61,134 nt of DNA from Knufia peltigerae. Lineage: Eukaryota > Ascomycota > Eurotiomycetes > Chaetothyriales > Trichomeriaceae. The notes below the pieces were generated by a model that saw only the letters and a program-made list of their open reading frames with translations, did no database searches and was not told the origin of the DNA. This document shows, piece by piece, positions 49,783 through 58,846 of the stretch. Both the position numbers and the translations under genes were made by a program. How positions within the stretch are numbered: the stretch's first letter is position 1; each line of letters opens with the position of its first letter. The stretch spans positions 1 to 61,134 of the forward strand of contig JAPDRN010000177.1 in the NCBI GenBank assembly GCA_030247855.1, in the 5' to 3' direction.

Positions 49783-52404
49783 GTGCATCGCCTTCCCCTC
49801 GTTGTCCGTCTGCTCCTGCTGCTGATCGCAGCGTCCGCCTTCCCGGCAACCGCCGCTCCGCTGCAGGCGCAATGGGAATTCCGCCTGCTGCCCGGCGACG
49901 CCCAGGGCGCGGCGCATCCGGGCCTGCAGCTGTGGCGTGCGGCCACGGTGCCGGGCAGCGTGCACACCGATCTGCTGGCGCATGGGTTGATCCGCGATCC
50001 CTACGTCGGCGCGCCCGAAGCCGAACTGCAGTGGATCGGCCTGGCTGACTGGGAGTACCGCGCCCGTTTCGATGTGGACGCCGTCACCTTGGCCAGGCCC
50101 AACGCCGAGCTGCGCTTCGATGGCCTGGATACCTATGCCGAGGTGAAGCTCAACGGCAAGCCGCTGCTGCGTGCCGATAATGCCCACCGCACATGGCGCG
50201 CCCGCGTCGAAGGTCGCCTGCGTGCGAAGGGCAATGAGCTGCAGATCGTGTTCCGTTCGCCGATCCGCACGCTGCTGCCGAGCGTGCAGGCGATGCCGCA
50301 CAAAATCGCCGGCAATTATCCTTCGCCTTACGGCGATGAACCCAAGGACGCGATGGTCGGCAACTTCGCGCGCAAGCCTGCCTACCACTTCGGCTGGGAC
50401 TGGGGCCCGCGCTACGTCACGGCCGGTGTCTGGCGCGGCGTTGACCTGCAGGCATGGGGCGCGCATCGGTTGACCGACGTGGCCGTACGCACCGATGCGC
50501 TTGATGCGGAAAAGGCAACGCTGGCCGTGGTGCTGCAGGTGGAACAGGGTGCGGCCGCCGGTCCGGTGGCGGTGGACGTTGAGGTGCGTGATCCAGACGG
50601 CCGCAGCGTCGCACGGGTGCAACGCACGGTCGAGCTGAAGCCCGGCCGGAACAGCGTGGAGGTGCCGGTTGAACTGGCCAAGCCGCGGCGCTGGTGGCCT
50701 GTCGGCCACGGTGCGCAGGATCGTTACACCGTGCTGGCCTCGCTCGACGGTGGCGCCGATTCCACGTTGAAGCGCGAGCAGCGTATCGGCCTGCGCACGG
50801 TCGAGCTGCGCCGTGAGCAGGACGACAAGGGAGGGCAGGGCTTCGCCTTCGTGATCAATGGTGTGCCGATCTTCGCCAAAGGCGCGAACGTGATTCCGTT
50901 CGACGCCTTCCCTGCGCGTGTTGATGCCGCGCGCCTGCGCCAGGTGCTGGTCGCCGCGCGCGATGCCAACATGAACATGCTGCGCAACTGGGGTGGCGGA
51001 TACTACGAAGACGATGCGTTCTTCGATATCGCCGACGAACTGGGCCTGCTGGTCTGGCAGGACTTCATGTTCGGCGGTGGCATGCAACCCGGTTACGACC
51101 CGGCATTCCGCGCCAGCGTGGTCGCCGAGGCGCGCGACAACGTGCGCCGCCTGCGGCATCATCCCAGCATCGTGCTGTGGTGTGGCAACAACGAAGAAGA
51201 GACGGCGTGGAAGGACTGGGGCCACGGCCGCGACCTGAAGGCCGCCGATCCGGCGTTCGCAGCGAAGGTCTGGCAGGGTTATGTCGACCTGTTCGGCAAC
51301 GACCTGCGCCAGGTGGTGAGCGAAGACGGCCTGGGCGTGCCGTACTGGTCCAGTTCGCCCAGCAACGATCTGGACGAGAAGGCCAACGACTCTACCCGCG
51401 GTGACAAGCACTACTGGCAGGTGTGGGGCAATCCAGCGTTGCCGGTGCAGGCCTATCTGCGCGAGACCCCGCGTTTCATGTCCGAGTATGGCCTGCAGGC
51501 CTGGCCTGCGGTGGCGACGGTGGACCAGATCGCTACCCGTGCCGAGCAGCGTATCGACAGTCCGGTGATCCGCGCGCACCAGAAGTTCATGGCCGGCGAG
51601 GGCAATACGCGCCTGCTGCACTACATCGAGCTGGGCTACGGCACGCCGAAGGACTTCGAGGACTTCGTCTACCTGAGCCAGGTGATGCAGGCCGATGGCA
51701 TTGCCCTGGCGGCGCTGCACCATCGTGCTTCGCGGCCCTATACGATGGGCTCGCTGTATTGGCAGCTCAACGACGTCTGGCCAGGTGCCTCGTGGTCGAG
51801 CGTTGACTACTTCGGCCGTTGGAAGGCGCTGCACTTCGCCGCACGGCGCTTCTTCGCGCCGATCACCGTGGCGGCGTTGCGCGATGAGGGCAGGACACGC
51901 GTGCGCGTGATCAATGACCAGGCCACGCCGTTGGATGCACGCTGGCGACTGCGGGTGATGGACGTGGAAGGCAAGGTACTGCGCCGTCGCGAGCAGGCGG
52001 TGACGCTGGTCGCTGCCGGAGTGACCGACATCGGCAACTACGCCGATGCCGAGCTGTTGGCTGGCGCCGATCCGGCGCGGACAGTGGCAGTGTTCGAGCT
52101 GCTGCAGGGCGGCAGGGTGACGGCGCGGCAGGTCGTTGGGTTCGTCGAAGCCAAGGACCAGGTGCTGCCACGCCAGCAGCTGAAATCAACGTTGGCGATC
52201 GACGGTGACCACTACCGCCTGCGGCTGCAGAGCGCAGCGCTGGTGCGCGCGGCCTGGATCGATTTCGGCGCGCTCGACGTGCAGGTGGAAGACAACCTGC
52301 TGGATCTGCTGCCGGGCGAAACCCGCGACGTCGCCGTGCGTGGCCCGGTGGATCTGGCTGCCCTGCGTGAGGCGTTGAAGGTGCGCACCCTCAACGATCG
52401 TTGA
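49783..52404 (+). CDS. GH2 beta-mannosidase, exported
   Basis: An 873-residue GH2 enzyme with a signal peptide (LLLLLIAASAFPATAAP), a sugar-binding jelly roll (DWEYRARFDV; FDGLDTYAEVKLNG), an Ig-like domain and a TIM barrel. The acid/base Glu471 lies in LWCGNNEEETAW, and the nucleophile Glu568 in MSEYGLQAWP. GNNE and the overall order match beta-mannosidases that cleave the Man-beta-1,4-GlcNAc of the N-glycan core. GTG 49783 follows AAAGGAGC closely. It completes the glycan-degrading set with GH92 and aspartylglucosaminidase. Confidence 0.93.
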   Translation: MHRLPLVVRLLLLLIAASAFPATAAPLQAQWEFRLLPGDAQGAAHPGLQLWRAATVPGSVHTDLLAHGLIRDPYVGAPEAELQWIGLADWEYRARFDVDAVTLARPNAELRFDGLDTYAEVKLNGKPLLRADNAHRTWRARVEGRLRAKGNELQIVFRSPIRTLLPSVQAMPHKIAGNYPSPYGDEPKDAMVGNFARKPAYHFGWDWGPRYVTAGVWRGVDLQAWGAHRLTDVAVRTDALDAEKATLAVVLQVEQGAAAGPVAVDVEVRDPDGRSVARVQRTVELKPGRNSVEVPVELAKPRRWWPVGHGAQDRYTVLASLDGGADSTLKREQRIGLRTVELRREQDDKGGQGFAFVINGVPIFAKGANVIPFDAFPARVDAARLRQVLVAARDANMNMLRNWGGGYYEDDAFFDIADELGLLVWQDFMFGGGMQPGYDPAFRASVVAEARDNVRRLRHHPSIVLWCGNNEEETAWKDWGHGRDLKAADPAFAAKVWQGYVDLFGNDLRQVVSEDGLGVPYWSSSPSNDLDEKANDSTRGDKHYWQVWGNPALPVQAYLRETPRFMSEYGLQAWPAVATVDQIATRAEQRIDSPVIRAHQKFMAGEGNTRLLHYIELGYGTPKDFEDFVYLSQVMQADGIALAALHHRASRPYTMGSLYWQLNDVWPGASWSSVDYFGRWKALHFAARRFFAPITVAALRDEGRTRVRVINDQATPLDARWRLRVMDVEGKVLRRREQAVTLVAAGVTDIGNYADAELLAGADPARTVAVFELLQGGRVTARQVVGFVEAKDQVLPRQQLKSTLAIDGDHYRLRLQSAALVRAAWIDFGALDVQVEDNLLDLLPGETRDVAVRGPVDLAALREALKVRTLNDR

Positions 52405-52416
52405 GGGCCGTTGGGT

Positions 52417-52441
52417 GTGTGCGGACCGTTGGTCCGCACAC
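52417..52441. repeat. GTGTGCGGACC palindrome between convergent genes
   Basis: GTGTGCGGACC, 3-nt loop, GGTCCGCACAC, a perfect 11-bp hairpin between the GH2 and mtnC stops. The arms match the element at 26389-26409 and define a second small REP-like family. Confidence 0.78.
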
Positions 52442-52449
52442 CTTCTCGC

Positions 52450-53145
52450 TTACAACTGGATCTGCTGGAAGTTCTCGACGCGATCATGGCCGTTGGCGGC
52501 TGCGCCGATGCGCGGCGTCGGGTAGTCCTCCAGGCGATCGATCAGACGCGTCTGCAGGCCGGCCTCGCGGGCAGCGTCCAGTTCCTCGACCACGTCGGAC
52601 AGGAACAGGATTTCGCCAGCGGGAACGCCGATGGCCTGCACGATGTGGCGATAGCTGTCGGCCTCGCGCTTGCCACCGACTTCGGTATCGAACCAGCCCG
52701 ACACCAGCGGACTGAGGTCACCGGCATCGCTGAAGCCGAAGAACAGCTTCTGCGCCGGCACCGAGCCGGAGGAGTACACGTACAGCGGCAGGCCCGAGGC
52801 GTGCCAGCCCTTCAGCACCGGCGCCACTTCCGGGTAGAAGTGCGCGGTGTAGTCGCCACGACGGTAGCCCGCGTCCCAGATAAGCCCCTGCAGGGCCTTC
52901 AACGCAGTGTGCTTGCGGTCCTGGTCGATCCAGCCCTGCAGCGTCTCGGCCACCAGGCTGTCCTGGCAGGCGCCGCCGATCTCGGTAGCGACGGCGTCCA
53001 GCCAGCGACGCACCTCCGGTTGCTGGCCATGTTCGGCGACGAAGCCGGGCAACGCCTGGCGTGCGTACGGGAACAGCACGTTCTTGACGAACGAGATGCT
53101 GCTGGTGGTGCCTTCGATGTCGGTCAGGATGACGCGGGGCTGCAT
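52450..53145 (-). CDS. mtnC: Enolase-phosphatase E1 (methionine salvage)
   Basis: A 231-residue HAD enzyme. LTDIEGTTSSISFVKNVLFPYA is the MtnC signature with the nucleophilic Asp, YSSGSVPAQKLFF and LFLSDVVEELDAA are HAD motifs II and III. It enolises and dephosphorylates DK-MTP-1-P to the acireductone. It follows mtnD after 3 nt. Confidence 0.96.
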   Translation of the reverse strand: MQPRVILTDIEGTTSSISFVKNVLFPYARQALPGFVAEHGQQPEVRRWLDAVATEIGGACQDSLVAETLQGWIDQDRKHTALKALQGLIWDAGYRRGDYTAHFYPEVAPVLKGWHASGLPLYVYSSGSVPAQKLFFGFSDAGDLSPLVSGWFDTEVGGKREADSYRHIVQAIGVPAGEILFLSDVVEELDAAREAGLQTRLIDRLEDYPTPRIGAAANGHDRVENFQQIQL

Positions 53146-53148
53146 TGA

Positions 53149-53706
53149 TCAGGACGCCTGGGTCGGAATGTAACGGGGGAATTTCTGCGCGATGTCGGTG
53201 CCGGTGAAGTGACCGACCCAGCCATCCGGCTCGGTGAAGAAACGGATCGCCACGAAGCTGGGCTCATCGCCCATGTCGAACCAGTGGGTGGTGCCGTCGG
53301 GCACGGCGATCAGGTCATCCTTCACGCACTCGATCTCGTAGACCTTGTCGCCCACGTGCAGGGTGAACAGGCCCGAGCCGGCGACGAAGAAGCGCACTTC
53401 GTCTTCCTTGTGGAAGTGTTCGTCGAGGAACTTCTTCCTCAGCTCGGCGCGGTTCGGGTTGTCCGGCGCGATCGAGGCCACGTCCACGCTCTTGAAGCCG
53501 CGTTCGGAAACCAGGCGGTCGATGTCGGCGCGGTAGGCGGCGAACACTTCGTCCTGGCTTGCGCCGGGGGCGACCGGCGCGGTGGCCTGCCAGCGTTCAA
53601 AGGTGACGCCGATCTTCTGCAGTTCGGCAGCGATGATGGCGCCGTCCTGGGTGTCCAGCAGCGGCGATTCGGGGCGGGTATCGTCGTAGATGCGCAGTCG
53701 GCTCAT
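53149..53706 (-). CDS. mtnD: Acireductone dioxygenase
   Basis: A 185-residue cupin. The metal ligands are in DEHFHKEDEVRFF (His, His, Glu) and GTTHWFDMG (His). Fe or Ni in this site decides whether it yields the methionine precursor KMTB or an off-pathway product. It is 86 nt from mtnB and directly followed by mtnC. Confidence 0.96.
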   Translation of the reverse strand: MSRLRIYDDTRPESPLLDTQDGAIIAAELQKIGVTFERWQATAPVAPGASQDEVFAAYRADIDRLVSERGFKSVDVASIAPDNPNRAELRKKFLDEHFHKEDEVRFFVAGSGLFTLHVGDKVYEIECVKDDLIAVPDGTTHWFDMGDEPSFVAIRFFTEPDGWVGHFTGTDIAQKFPRYIPTQAS

Positions 53707-53792
53707 GGCGGCAGCTTGAACGTCTCGGGGAAGGACAGGGTAGCAGGGCGAGGGTAGGGCGCAGATTCCAGATGGGAATCTGCATCACTGGA

Positions 53793-54434
53793 TCAACCGC
53801 GCAGCTTGCGCAGCTCCAGCTCGCAGTGCAGCAGGAACTCGAACGCTTCCATGTGCCGGCGCGCTTCGGCCATGTCGCGGCCCCAGGCGTACAAGCCGTG
53901 GCCGTCGATCAGGTAGCCCCACAGGGGCTGGGTGTCGAGCAGGGCGTCGACCTGGGCCGACAGCACATCCATGTCCTGGGTGTTGGCAAACACCGGGATG
54001 TCGATGGCCATCTCATGGGTGCTGTTGCCGGCGAAGGCCTTCAGCAGTTCGTAGCCCTCCACCCGGATATGCCCCTGCGGCGCGTACAGGCGCGAGGCGA
54101 TGGTCTGCACCGGCGAGTGGGTATGCAGGACGCAGCCGATCTCGGGGAAGCGGCGGTACAGCTGGGTGTGCAGCAGGGTTTCGGCGGACGGGCGCAGTGG
54201 GCGGCCAACGGCCTTGCCATCGAAGTCCACCACCATGATGTCGTCTTCGATCAAGCGGCCTTTGTCCTTGCCGGACACGGTGATCGCGGCGTGGCGGTCA
54301 TCCAGGCGGTGGGAGAAGTTGCTGCTGGTGGCCGGGGTCCAGCCGGCCAGGGCCAGTTCGCGGACGTTGTCGATCAGCAGCTGGGCCAGTTCGCTCAGGC
54401 GCGCGGTGTCGTAGGGGAAGGTGGGGGCGTTCAT
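53793..54434 (-). CDS. mtnB: Methylthioribulose-1-phosphate dehydratase
   Basis: A 213-residue class II aldolase-family zinc enzyme (WTPATSSNFSHRL; ITVSGKDKGRL; CVLHTHSPVQTIAS; LIDGHGLYAWGRDMAEARRH with metal His residues). It begins the mtnB-mtnD-mtnC run that returns methylthioadenosine sulfur to methionine. ATG 54434 is preferred to an upstream frame that would extend 9 codons. mtnA and mtnP are not in the window. Confidence 0.95.
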   Translation of the reverse strand: MNAPTFPYDTARLSELAQLLIDNVRELALAGWTPATSSNFSHRLDDRHAAITVSGKDKGRLIEDDIMVVDFDGKAVGRPLRPSAETLLHTQLYRRFPEIGCVLHTHSPVQTIASRLYAPQGHIRVEGYELLKAFAGNSTHEMAIDIPVFANTQDMDVLSAQVDALLDTQPLWGYLIDGHGLYAWGRDMAEARRHMEAFEFLLHCELELRKLRG

Positions 54435-54507
54435 GGGGGCGATTTTACTGGATTCGGCCAACGGCTGAGCCCCTCGTGGCTGGCGTCAGAAGCAGATTCC
54501 GTGGGTT

Positions 54508-54611
54508 GGCCGGTCGGGTAGGCTGCGCAGGGGACGCCGTAAACCCTTCCATGGGGGCTTGGCCGCGGCATCCATGCCGCGGACACCCCTGCGCAGCCCA
54601 CCCGACCGGCC
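54508..54611. repeat. Long hairpin element B (26-nt arms, 52-nt core)
   Basis: 54508-54533 (ending GGCTGCGCAGGGG) pairs with 54586-54611 with one mismatch. The core 54534-54585 is 52 nt and has CGCGGCATCCATGCCGCG in the second half, aligned with elements A and C. Confidence 0.85.
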
Positions 54612-54688
54612 ACGGACAGATTCCGTGCGGCCAGCCACGGATTGAAGAAAGAAAGGCAGAAGCGGGTCGCTTCGCTGCGCTTGCTCGG

Positions 54689-54774
54689 AGCGGAGCATGG
54701 CTCCGCTCTACAGCAGATTCGTCCCCGAACATTCATTCCCCGGAACGTTTCATCCACGCATGGCGTGGATCTAC
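54689..54774 (-). repeat. Two inverted SMAG palindromes between elements B and C
   Basis: Minus-strand copies at 54689-54711 (GTAGAGCGGAGCCATGCTCC type) and 54752-54774 (GTAGATCCACGCCATGCG type). Confidence 0.82.
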
Positions 54775-54800
54775 TGGACGCGCCGGGATAGTGTCAGGGG

Positions 54801-54900
54801 CGGGGAGGTATGGGTTCGCGGGGGTGTCCGCGGCATGGATGCCGCGGCCAAGCCTCCAGGGAAGGATTCACGGCGTCCCCCGCGAACCCATGCCTCCCCG
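54801..54900. repeat. Long hairpin element C (24-nt arms, 52-nt core, opposite orientation)
   Basis: 54801-54824 (containing TATGGGTTCGCGGGGG) pairs with 54877-54900, with one G-T pair. The core 54825-54876 is 52 nt and is the reverse complement of the element B core with a few changes. Confidence 0.85.
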
Positions 54901-54978
54901 CGAAACCCTCAGACCCGCTGTTGCTGTTGCCGTTTCCCCAGCGGATGCAGGGCCGCAGGCCCTGCAATGCAGAAAACC

Positions 54979-56406
54979 TCACTTCCCCCGCAGACGGCTG
55001 TGCTTGAACCCGTAGAAGAAGTAGATCACGAAGCCGACAAGCGTCCACACGCCCATCAGCATCCAGTTGTGCAGCGTCATCGCCGACAGCAGCGCCAGGC
55101 AGCTCAGCACGCCCAGGCTGCAGATCAACCACGCGCCCCGGATGCGGAACGGACGCGGCAGGTCCGGCTGCGTGCGGCGCAGGATCAGTACGCCGGCACA
55201 GACCGCCGCGAAGGCGATCAGCGTGCCCATCGAGGTCAGTTCACCGAGGATGTCCAGCGGGAACAGCGCCGCCAGCAGGGCGATGCCGATGCCGGTGATG
55301 ACCGTGTTGATGTGCGGCGTGCGGTACTTCGGGTGGATCTTGGTGAACACCGGCGGCAACAGGCCGTCGCGCCCCATGATCATGAAAATGCGCGGCTGGC
55401 CGATGATCATCACCAGCACCACTGACGAAAGGCCGATCAACGCACCGATCTCCACCACCACCCGCAACCAGCCCAGCTGCGGATGCGCGGCCACGGCGGT
55501 CACCACCGGCTCATCGGTGCCCAGCAGCTGGTAGGGCACCAGGCCGGTCATGACCGCGGCCATCGCGATATACAGCACCGTGCAGATCACCAGCGACAAC
55601 ATCATGCCGATCGGCATGTCGCGCTGCGGCTTGTGCGATTCCTGCGCGGCCACCGATACCGCTTCGAAGCCGATATAGGCGAAGAACACCATCGCCGCAC
55701 CGCGCAGAACGCCTTCCATGCCGTACTTTCCGGGGCCTTCGTTGGCGGGAATGAAGGGGGTCCAGTTGCTGGTGTCCACGTATTTCCAACCGACCACGAT
55801 CACCAGCACGATCAGACCGGTCTTGAGGATGACCATGGCCATGTTCATCGCCGACGATTTGCTGATGCCGACGTAGCACAGCCAAGTCAGCAGCAGCACC
55901 AGGATCGCAGCGGGAATGTTGGCGATGGCGCCGGTGGGGCGCAGCTGCGCGTCCAATGGGGCACTGACCAGCGCAGCCGGTAGGTGGATGTCGAAATGGC
56001 TGAGCAGGCTGAGGAAATAGCCGGTCCAGCTGACCGCCACGGCCGAGGCGGAGACGCCGTACTCGAGCACCAGCATCCAGCCGATGAACCAGGCCGAGAG
56101 CTCGCCGAAGGTGGCGTAGGTATAGGTGTAGGCGCTGCCGGAAACCGGCACCATCGCCGCGAACTCGGCATAGGCCAGGGCGCAGAAGGCGCAGCAGATC
56201 GCGGCCAGCACGAACGACAGCATGATGGCCGGGCCGGCGTGGTTGGCGGCAGCCTGGCCGGTGATGACGAAGATGCCGCCGCCGATCACCGCACCGATGC
56301 CGAGCGCGGTCAGGCCCCAGGGGCCGAGGTGGCGACGCAGGCTCAGGCCATTGGCGTCTTCGTGGGCGGCGTGCGGGTGCTTGGTGGCCCACAGTTGCTT
56401 GAACAT
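54979..56406 (-). CDS. APC-family amino-acid permease
   Basis: A 475-residue transporter with 12-14 helices. GIGAVIGGGIFVITGQAAA in helix 1, YAEFAAMVPVSGSAYTYTYA in helix 3 and VFFAYIGFEAVSVAAQESH in helix 6 are signatures of the cationic/neutral amino-acid APC group. It is about half identical by eye to its neighbour at 56504, which suggests tandem duplication. Substrate is not deducible. Confidence 0.9.
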   Translation of the reverse strand: MFKQLWATKHPHAAHEDANGLSLRRHLGPWGLTALGIGAVIGGGIFVITGQAAANHAGPAIMLSFVLAAICCAFCALAYAEFAAMVPVSGSAYTYTYATFGELSAWFIGWMLVLEYGVSASAVAVSWTGYFLSLLSHFDIHLPAALVSAPLDAQLRPTGAIANIPAAILVLLLTWLCYVGISKSSAMNMAMVILKTGLIVLVIVVGWKYVDTSNWTPFIPANEGPGKYGMEGVLRGAAMVFFAYIGFEAVSVAAQESHKPQRDMPIGMMLSLVICTVLYIAMAAVMTGLVPYQLLGTDEPVVTAVAAHPQLGWLRVVVEIGALIGLSSVVLVMIIGQPRIFMIMGRDGLLPPVFTKIHPKYRTPHINTVITGIGIALLAALFPLDILGELTSMGTLIAFAAVCAGVLILRRTQPDLPRPFRIRGAWLICSLGVLSCLALLSAMTLHNWMLMGVWTLVGFVIYFFYGFKHSRLRGK

Positions 56407-56426
56407 GTGTGGTGGTCTTGTGCGAT

Positions 56427-56445
56427 GCGCCCGGTTACCGGGCGC
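56427..56445 (-). terminator. Hairpin between the two permease genes
   Basis: GCGCCCGG, 3-nt loop, CCGGGCGC, downstream of the 57979 permease and 20 nt upstream of the next. There is no T-run. Confidence 0.5.
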
Positions 56446-56503
56446 GGGCGGAAATGCCTGCGGATATCGACGGGCCGGCACAGCGGCCAGCCCGTCGGGA
56501 GGA

Positions 56504-57979
56504 TCAGGGCGACTTGGCCAGCTTGCTGTGGCGGATGCCGTAGCCGAAGTAGATCAGCAGGCCCAGCAGGGTCCAGCCCACGAACAGGTGCCAGTGCACC
56601 ACGAACGCCTGCCAGAACAGGAACAGGCACGACAGCGCACCCAGCGGGCAGATCACCCACACCAGCGGCACGCGGAACGGGCGGTGCAGTTCCGGGCGGG
56701 TGTAGCGCAGGATCAACACGCCCACGCAGACCGTGGCGAAGGCCAGCAGGGTACCCATCGACACCAGTTCGCCGAGCACGTTCAGCGGCACCAGACCGGC
56801 CAACGAGGCGGCGACCACGCCGACCACGATCGTGGCCCAGTACGGCGTGCGGAAGCGCTTGTGGACCTTGCCGAACACCTTCGGCAGCAGGCCATCGCGC
56901 GAGATGGTGTAGGCGATGCGGGTCTGGCCCATCATCATCACCAGCACCACCGAGGACAGGCCGGCGATCGCGCCGATTTCCACGGCGGTCTTCAGCCAGG
57001 ACAGGCTCGGGTAGGCTTCCAGCGCGGTGGCCACTGGCTTGTCGGTGCCCAGCAGGTGGTACGGCAGCATGCCGGTCAGCACTGCGCAGACGATGATGTA
57101 GACGATGGTGCAGACCGCCAGCGAGCCGAGCAGGCCGATCGGCATGTTGCGCTGCGGATCCTTGGTTTCACCGGCAGCGGTGGAGACCGCATCGAAGCCG
57201 ATGTAGGCGAAGAACACGATGGTGGCCGCGCGGAACACGCCGCTCCAGCCGAACTCGCCGGACACGCCGGTGTTTTCGGGGATGAACGGGTGCCAGTTGG
57301 CCGGGTCCACGTGGGCCGCACCGATGCCCACGAACAGGCAGATCACGAACACCTTGATGGCAACAATGATCGCATTGACGAACGCGGACTGGGTCACGCC
57401 CACGTACAGCAGGCCGGTCACCGCCGCCACGATCAGTACCGCCGGCAGGTTGAACAGCTTGCCGGAGGCGGCGAACTCGTGCCCGTTCCAGGCGATCGGC
57501 GCCGCACTCAGCGCGTCCGGGAACGGCATGTGCAGCGTGGTGGTGATGAAGCTGATCAGGTACGCCGACCAGCCCACTGCGACCGAGGCCGAGGCGAACA
57601 GGTACTCCAGCACCAGGCACCAGCCGATGAACCAGGCCATGCCCTCGCCGAGGGTGGCGTAGGAGTAGGAGTAGGCGCTGCCGGAGACCGGCATCATCGC
57701 GGCGAACTCGGCGTAGCACAGGCCCGCCAGCGCGCAGGCGATGCCGGCGAACACGAACGACAGCATCACCGCCGGACCGGCGTGGTTGGCCGCGGCCTGG
57801 CCGGTGAGTACGAAAATACCTGCGCCGATCACCGCACCAATGCCAAGCATGATGAGGTGTTTCGCCGTGAGGGTCCGTTTCAACGTGGCTTCGCCATCCA
57901 GGCTGCCTTCGATGGGTTCGCCGGCATCGACGTGCCCGGCCGGTTCGACCGGCTTGACCCTCAACAGAGCTTTCAGCAT
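56504..57979 (-). CDS. APC-family amino-acid permease, paralogue
   Basis: A 491-residue transporter with a 35-residue charged N-terminal tail before GIGAVIGAGIFVLTGQAAA. It has YAEFAAMMPVSGSAYSYSYA and VFFAYIGFDAVSTAAGETK. Residue-by-residue resemblance to the adjacent permease is high in the helices and low in the loops. ATG 57979 is used because no good start lies upstream. Its substrate may differ from that of its neighbour. Confidence 0.9.
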   Translation of the reverse strand: MLKALLRVKPVEPAGHVDAGEPIEGSLDGEATLKRTLTAKHLIMLGIGAVIGAGIFVLTGQAAANHAGPAVMLSFVFAGIACALAGLCYAEFAAMMPVSGSAYSYSYATLGEGMAWFIGWCLVLEYLFASASVAVGWSAYLISFITTTLHMPFPDALSAAPIAWNGHEFAASGKLFNLPAVLIVAAVTGLLYVGVTQSAFVNAIIVAIKVFVICLFVGIGAAHVDPANWHPFIPENTGVSGEFGWSGVFRAATIVFFAYIGFDAVSTAAGETKDPQRNMPIGLLGSLAVCTIVYIIVCAVLTGMLPYHLLGTDKPVATALEAYPSLSWLKTAVEIGAIAGLSSVVLVMMMGQTRIAYTISRDGLLPKVFGKVHKRFRTPYWATIVVGVVAASLAGLVPLNVLGELVSMGTLLAFATVCVGVLILRYTRPELHRPFRVPLVWVICPLGALSCLFLFWQAFVVHWHLFVGWTLLGLLIYFGYGIRHSKLAKSP

Positions 57980-58156
57980 GCAGTACTTCCTGATGATCGG
58001 ATTGGGAGGGCCGCCAGTACATTGCCGGCGGCCTGGAATCGTGAAAGCCGTGCGAACGGCCCGCTGTACCTTAGCCAATGCTGAAGGCACCGCACAAGCG
58101 CAAACGCAACAATGAACGGCGATAATGGCAGGTATTTTTCCAGGCACCCCGCATTC

Positions 58157-58726
58157 ATGAGCGAAACCACCGAATCCCTTGCCGCACTTGACGATCGGCT
58201 GCGCCGCCTGCTGCATGACTATGCGCGCAAAGAACCCGCCCACGACGCCTTGGCTGCCGAATTCGGCACATTGATCGACGATGTGGAGGATGCGTTCCGC
58301 CGCGAGCGGCTGGCAGGCCATTTCACCGCCAGTTGCTGGCTGGTCAGCGCCGATGGCCAGCGCCTGCTGCTGACCCACCATCGCAAGCTGCAGCGCTGGC
58401 TGCAGTTGGGCGGGCATGCCGACGGTGACCGCGATCTGGCCCGGGTGGCACTGAAGGAGGCCGAAGAGGAGTCCGGCCTGAGTGGGCTGGTGCTGGACGA
58501 TCCGGCGATCTTCGACCTGGACAAGCACTGGATTCCCGAACGCAAGGACGTGCCGGGGCACTGGCACTACGACGTGCGTTTCGTGATCCGTGCGCTGGGC
58601 GGGGAGGATTTCGTGCTCAGCGAAGAGTCGCTGGAGCTGGCCTGGCGCCCGGTGGCCGAGGTCGCCAGCGATCCGCAGTCGGACGAATCGATGCAGCGCA
58701 TGGCGCGCCGGTGGCTGGCGCGCTGA
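58157..58726 (+). CDS. Nudix hydrolase
   Basis: A 189-residue protein with a helical N-terminal region and a Nudix box at GGHADGDRDLARVALKEAEEESG. Relative to the consensus GX5EX7REUXEEXGU the first Glu is Arg and the Arg is Lys, while the metal-binding EEES remains. This variation is common in the GGHADG subgroup. It would hydrolyse a nucleoside diphosphate linked to another group. ATG 58157 is preferred, but 58112 is possible in frame. Confidence 0.82.
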   Translation: MSETTESLAALDDRLRRLLHDYARKEPAHDALAAEFGTLIDDVEDAFRRERLAGHFTASCWLVSADGQRLLLTHHRKLQRWLQLGGHADGDRDLARVALKEAEEESGLSGLVLDDPAIFDLDKHWIPERKDVPGHWHYDVRFVIRALGGEDFVLSEESLELAWRPVAEVASDPQSDESMQRMARRWLAR

Positions 58727-58733
58727 AAAACGC

Positions 58734-58797
58734 ATCCACGCATGGCGTGGATCTACTGGGCGTGCGATCTCTTGGTAGATCCACGCCATGCGTGGAT
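58734..58797. repeat. Inverted pair of SMAG palindromes
   Basis: GTAGATCCACGCCATGCG type copies at 58734-58756 (inverted) and 58775-58797 (direct), 18 nt apart, between the convergent Nudix and serA genes. They can pair with one another or fold singly, and probably form the shared 3' end. Confidence 0.85.
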
Positions 58798-58846
58798 GGC
58801 GTGGTGCCGGATGCATTCCGCCGGGGTCCGCCCGGCGGCGCACCAC

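Larger units (their letters stand above)
54435..54978. other. Repeat-filled gap between mtnB and an APC permease
   Basis: 544 nt holding no credible gene. It carries hairpin elements B (54508-54611) and C (54801-54900) in opposite orientations and two inverted SMAG copies between them. No RNA gene recognised. Confidence 0.75.
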
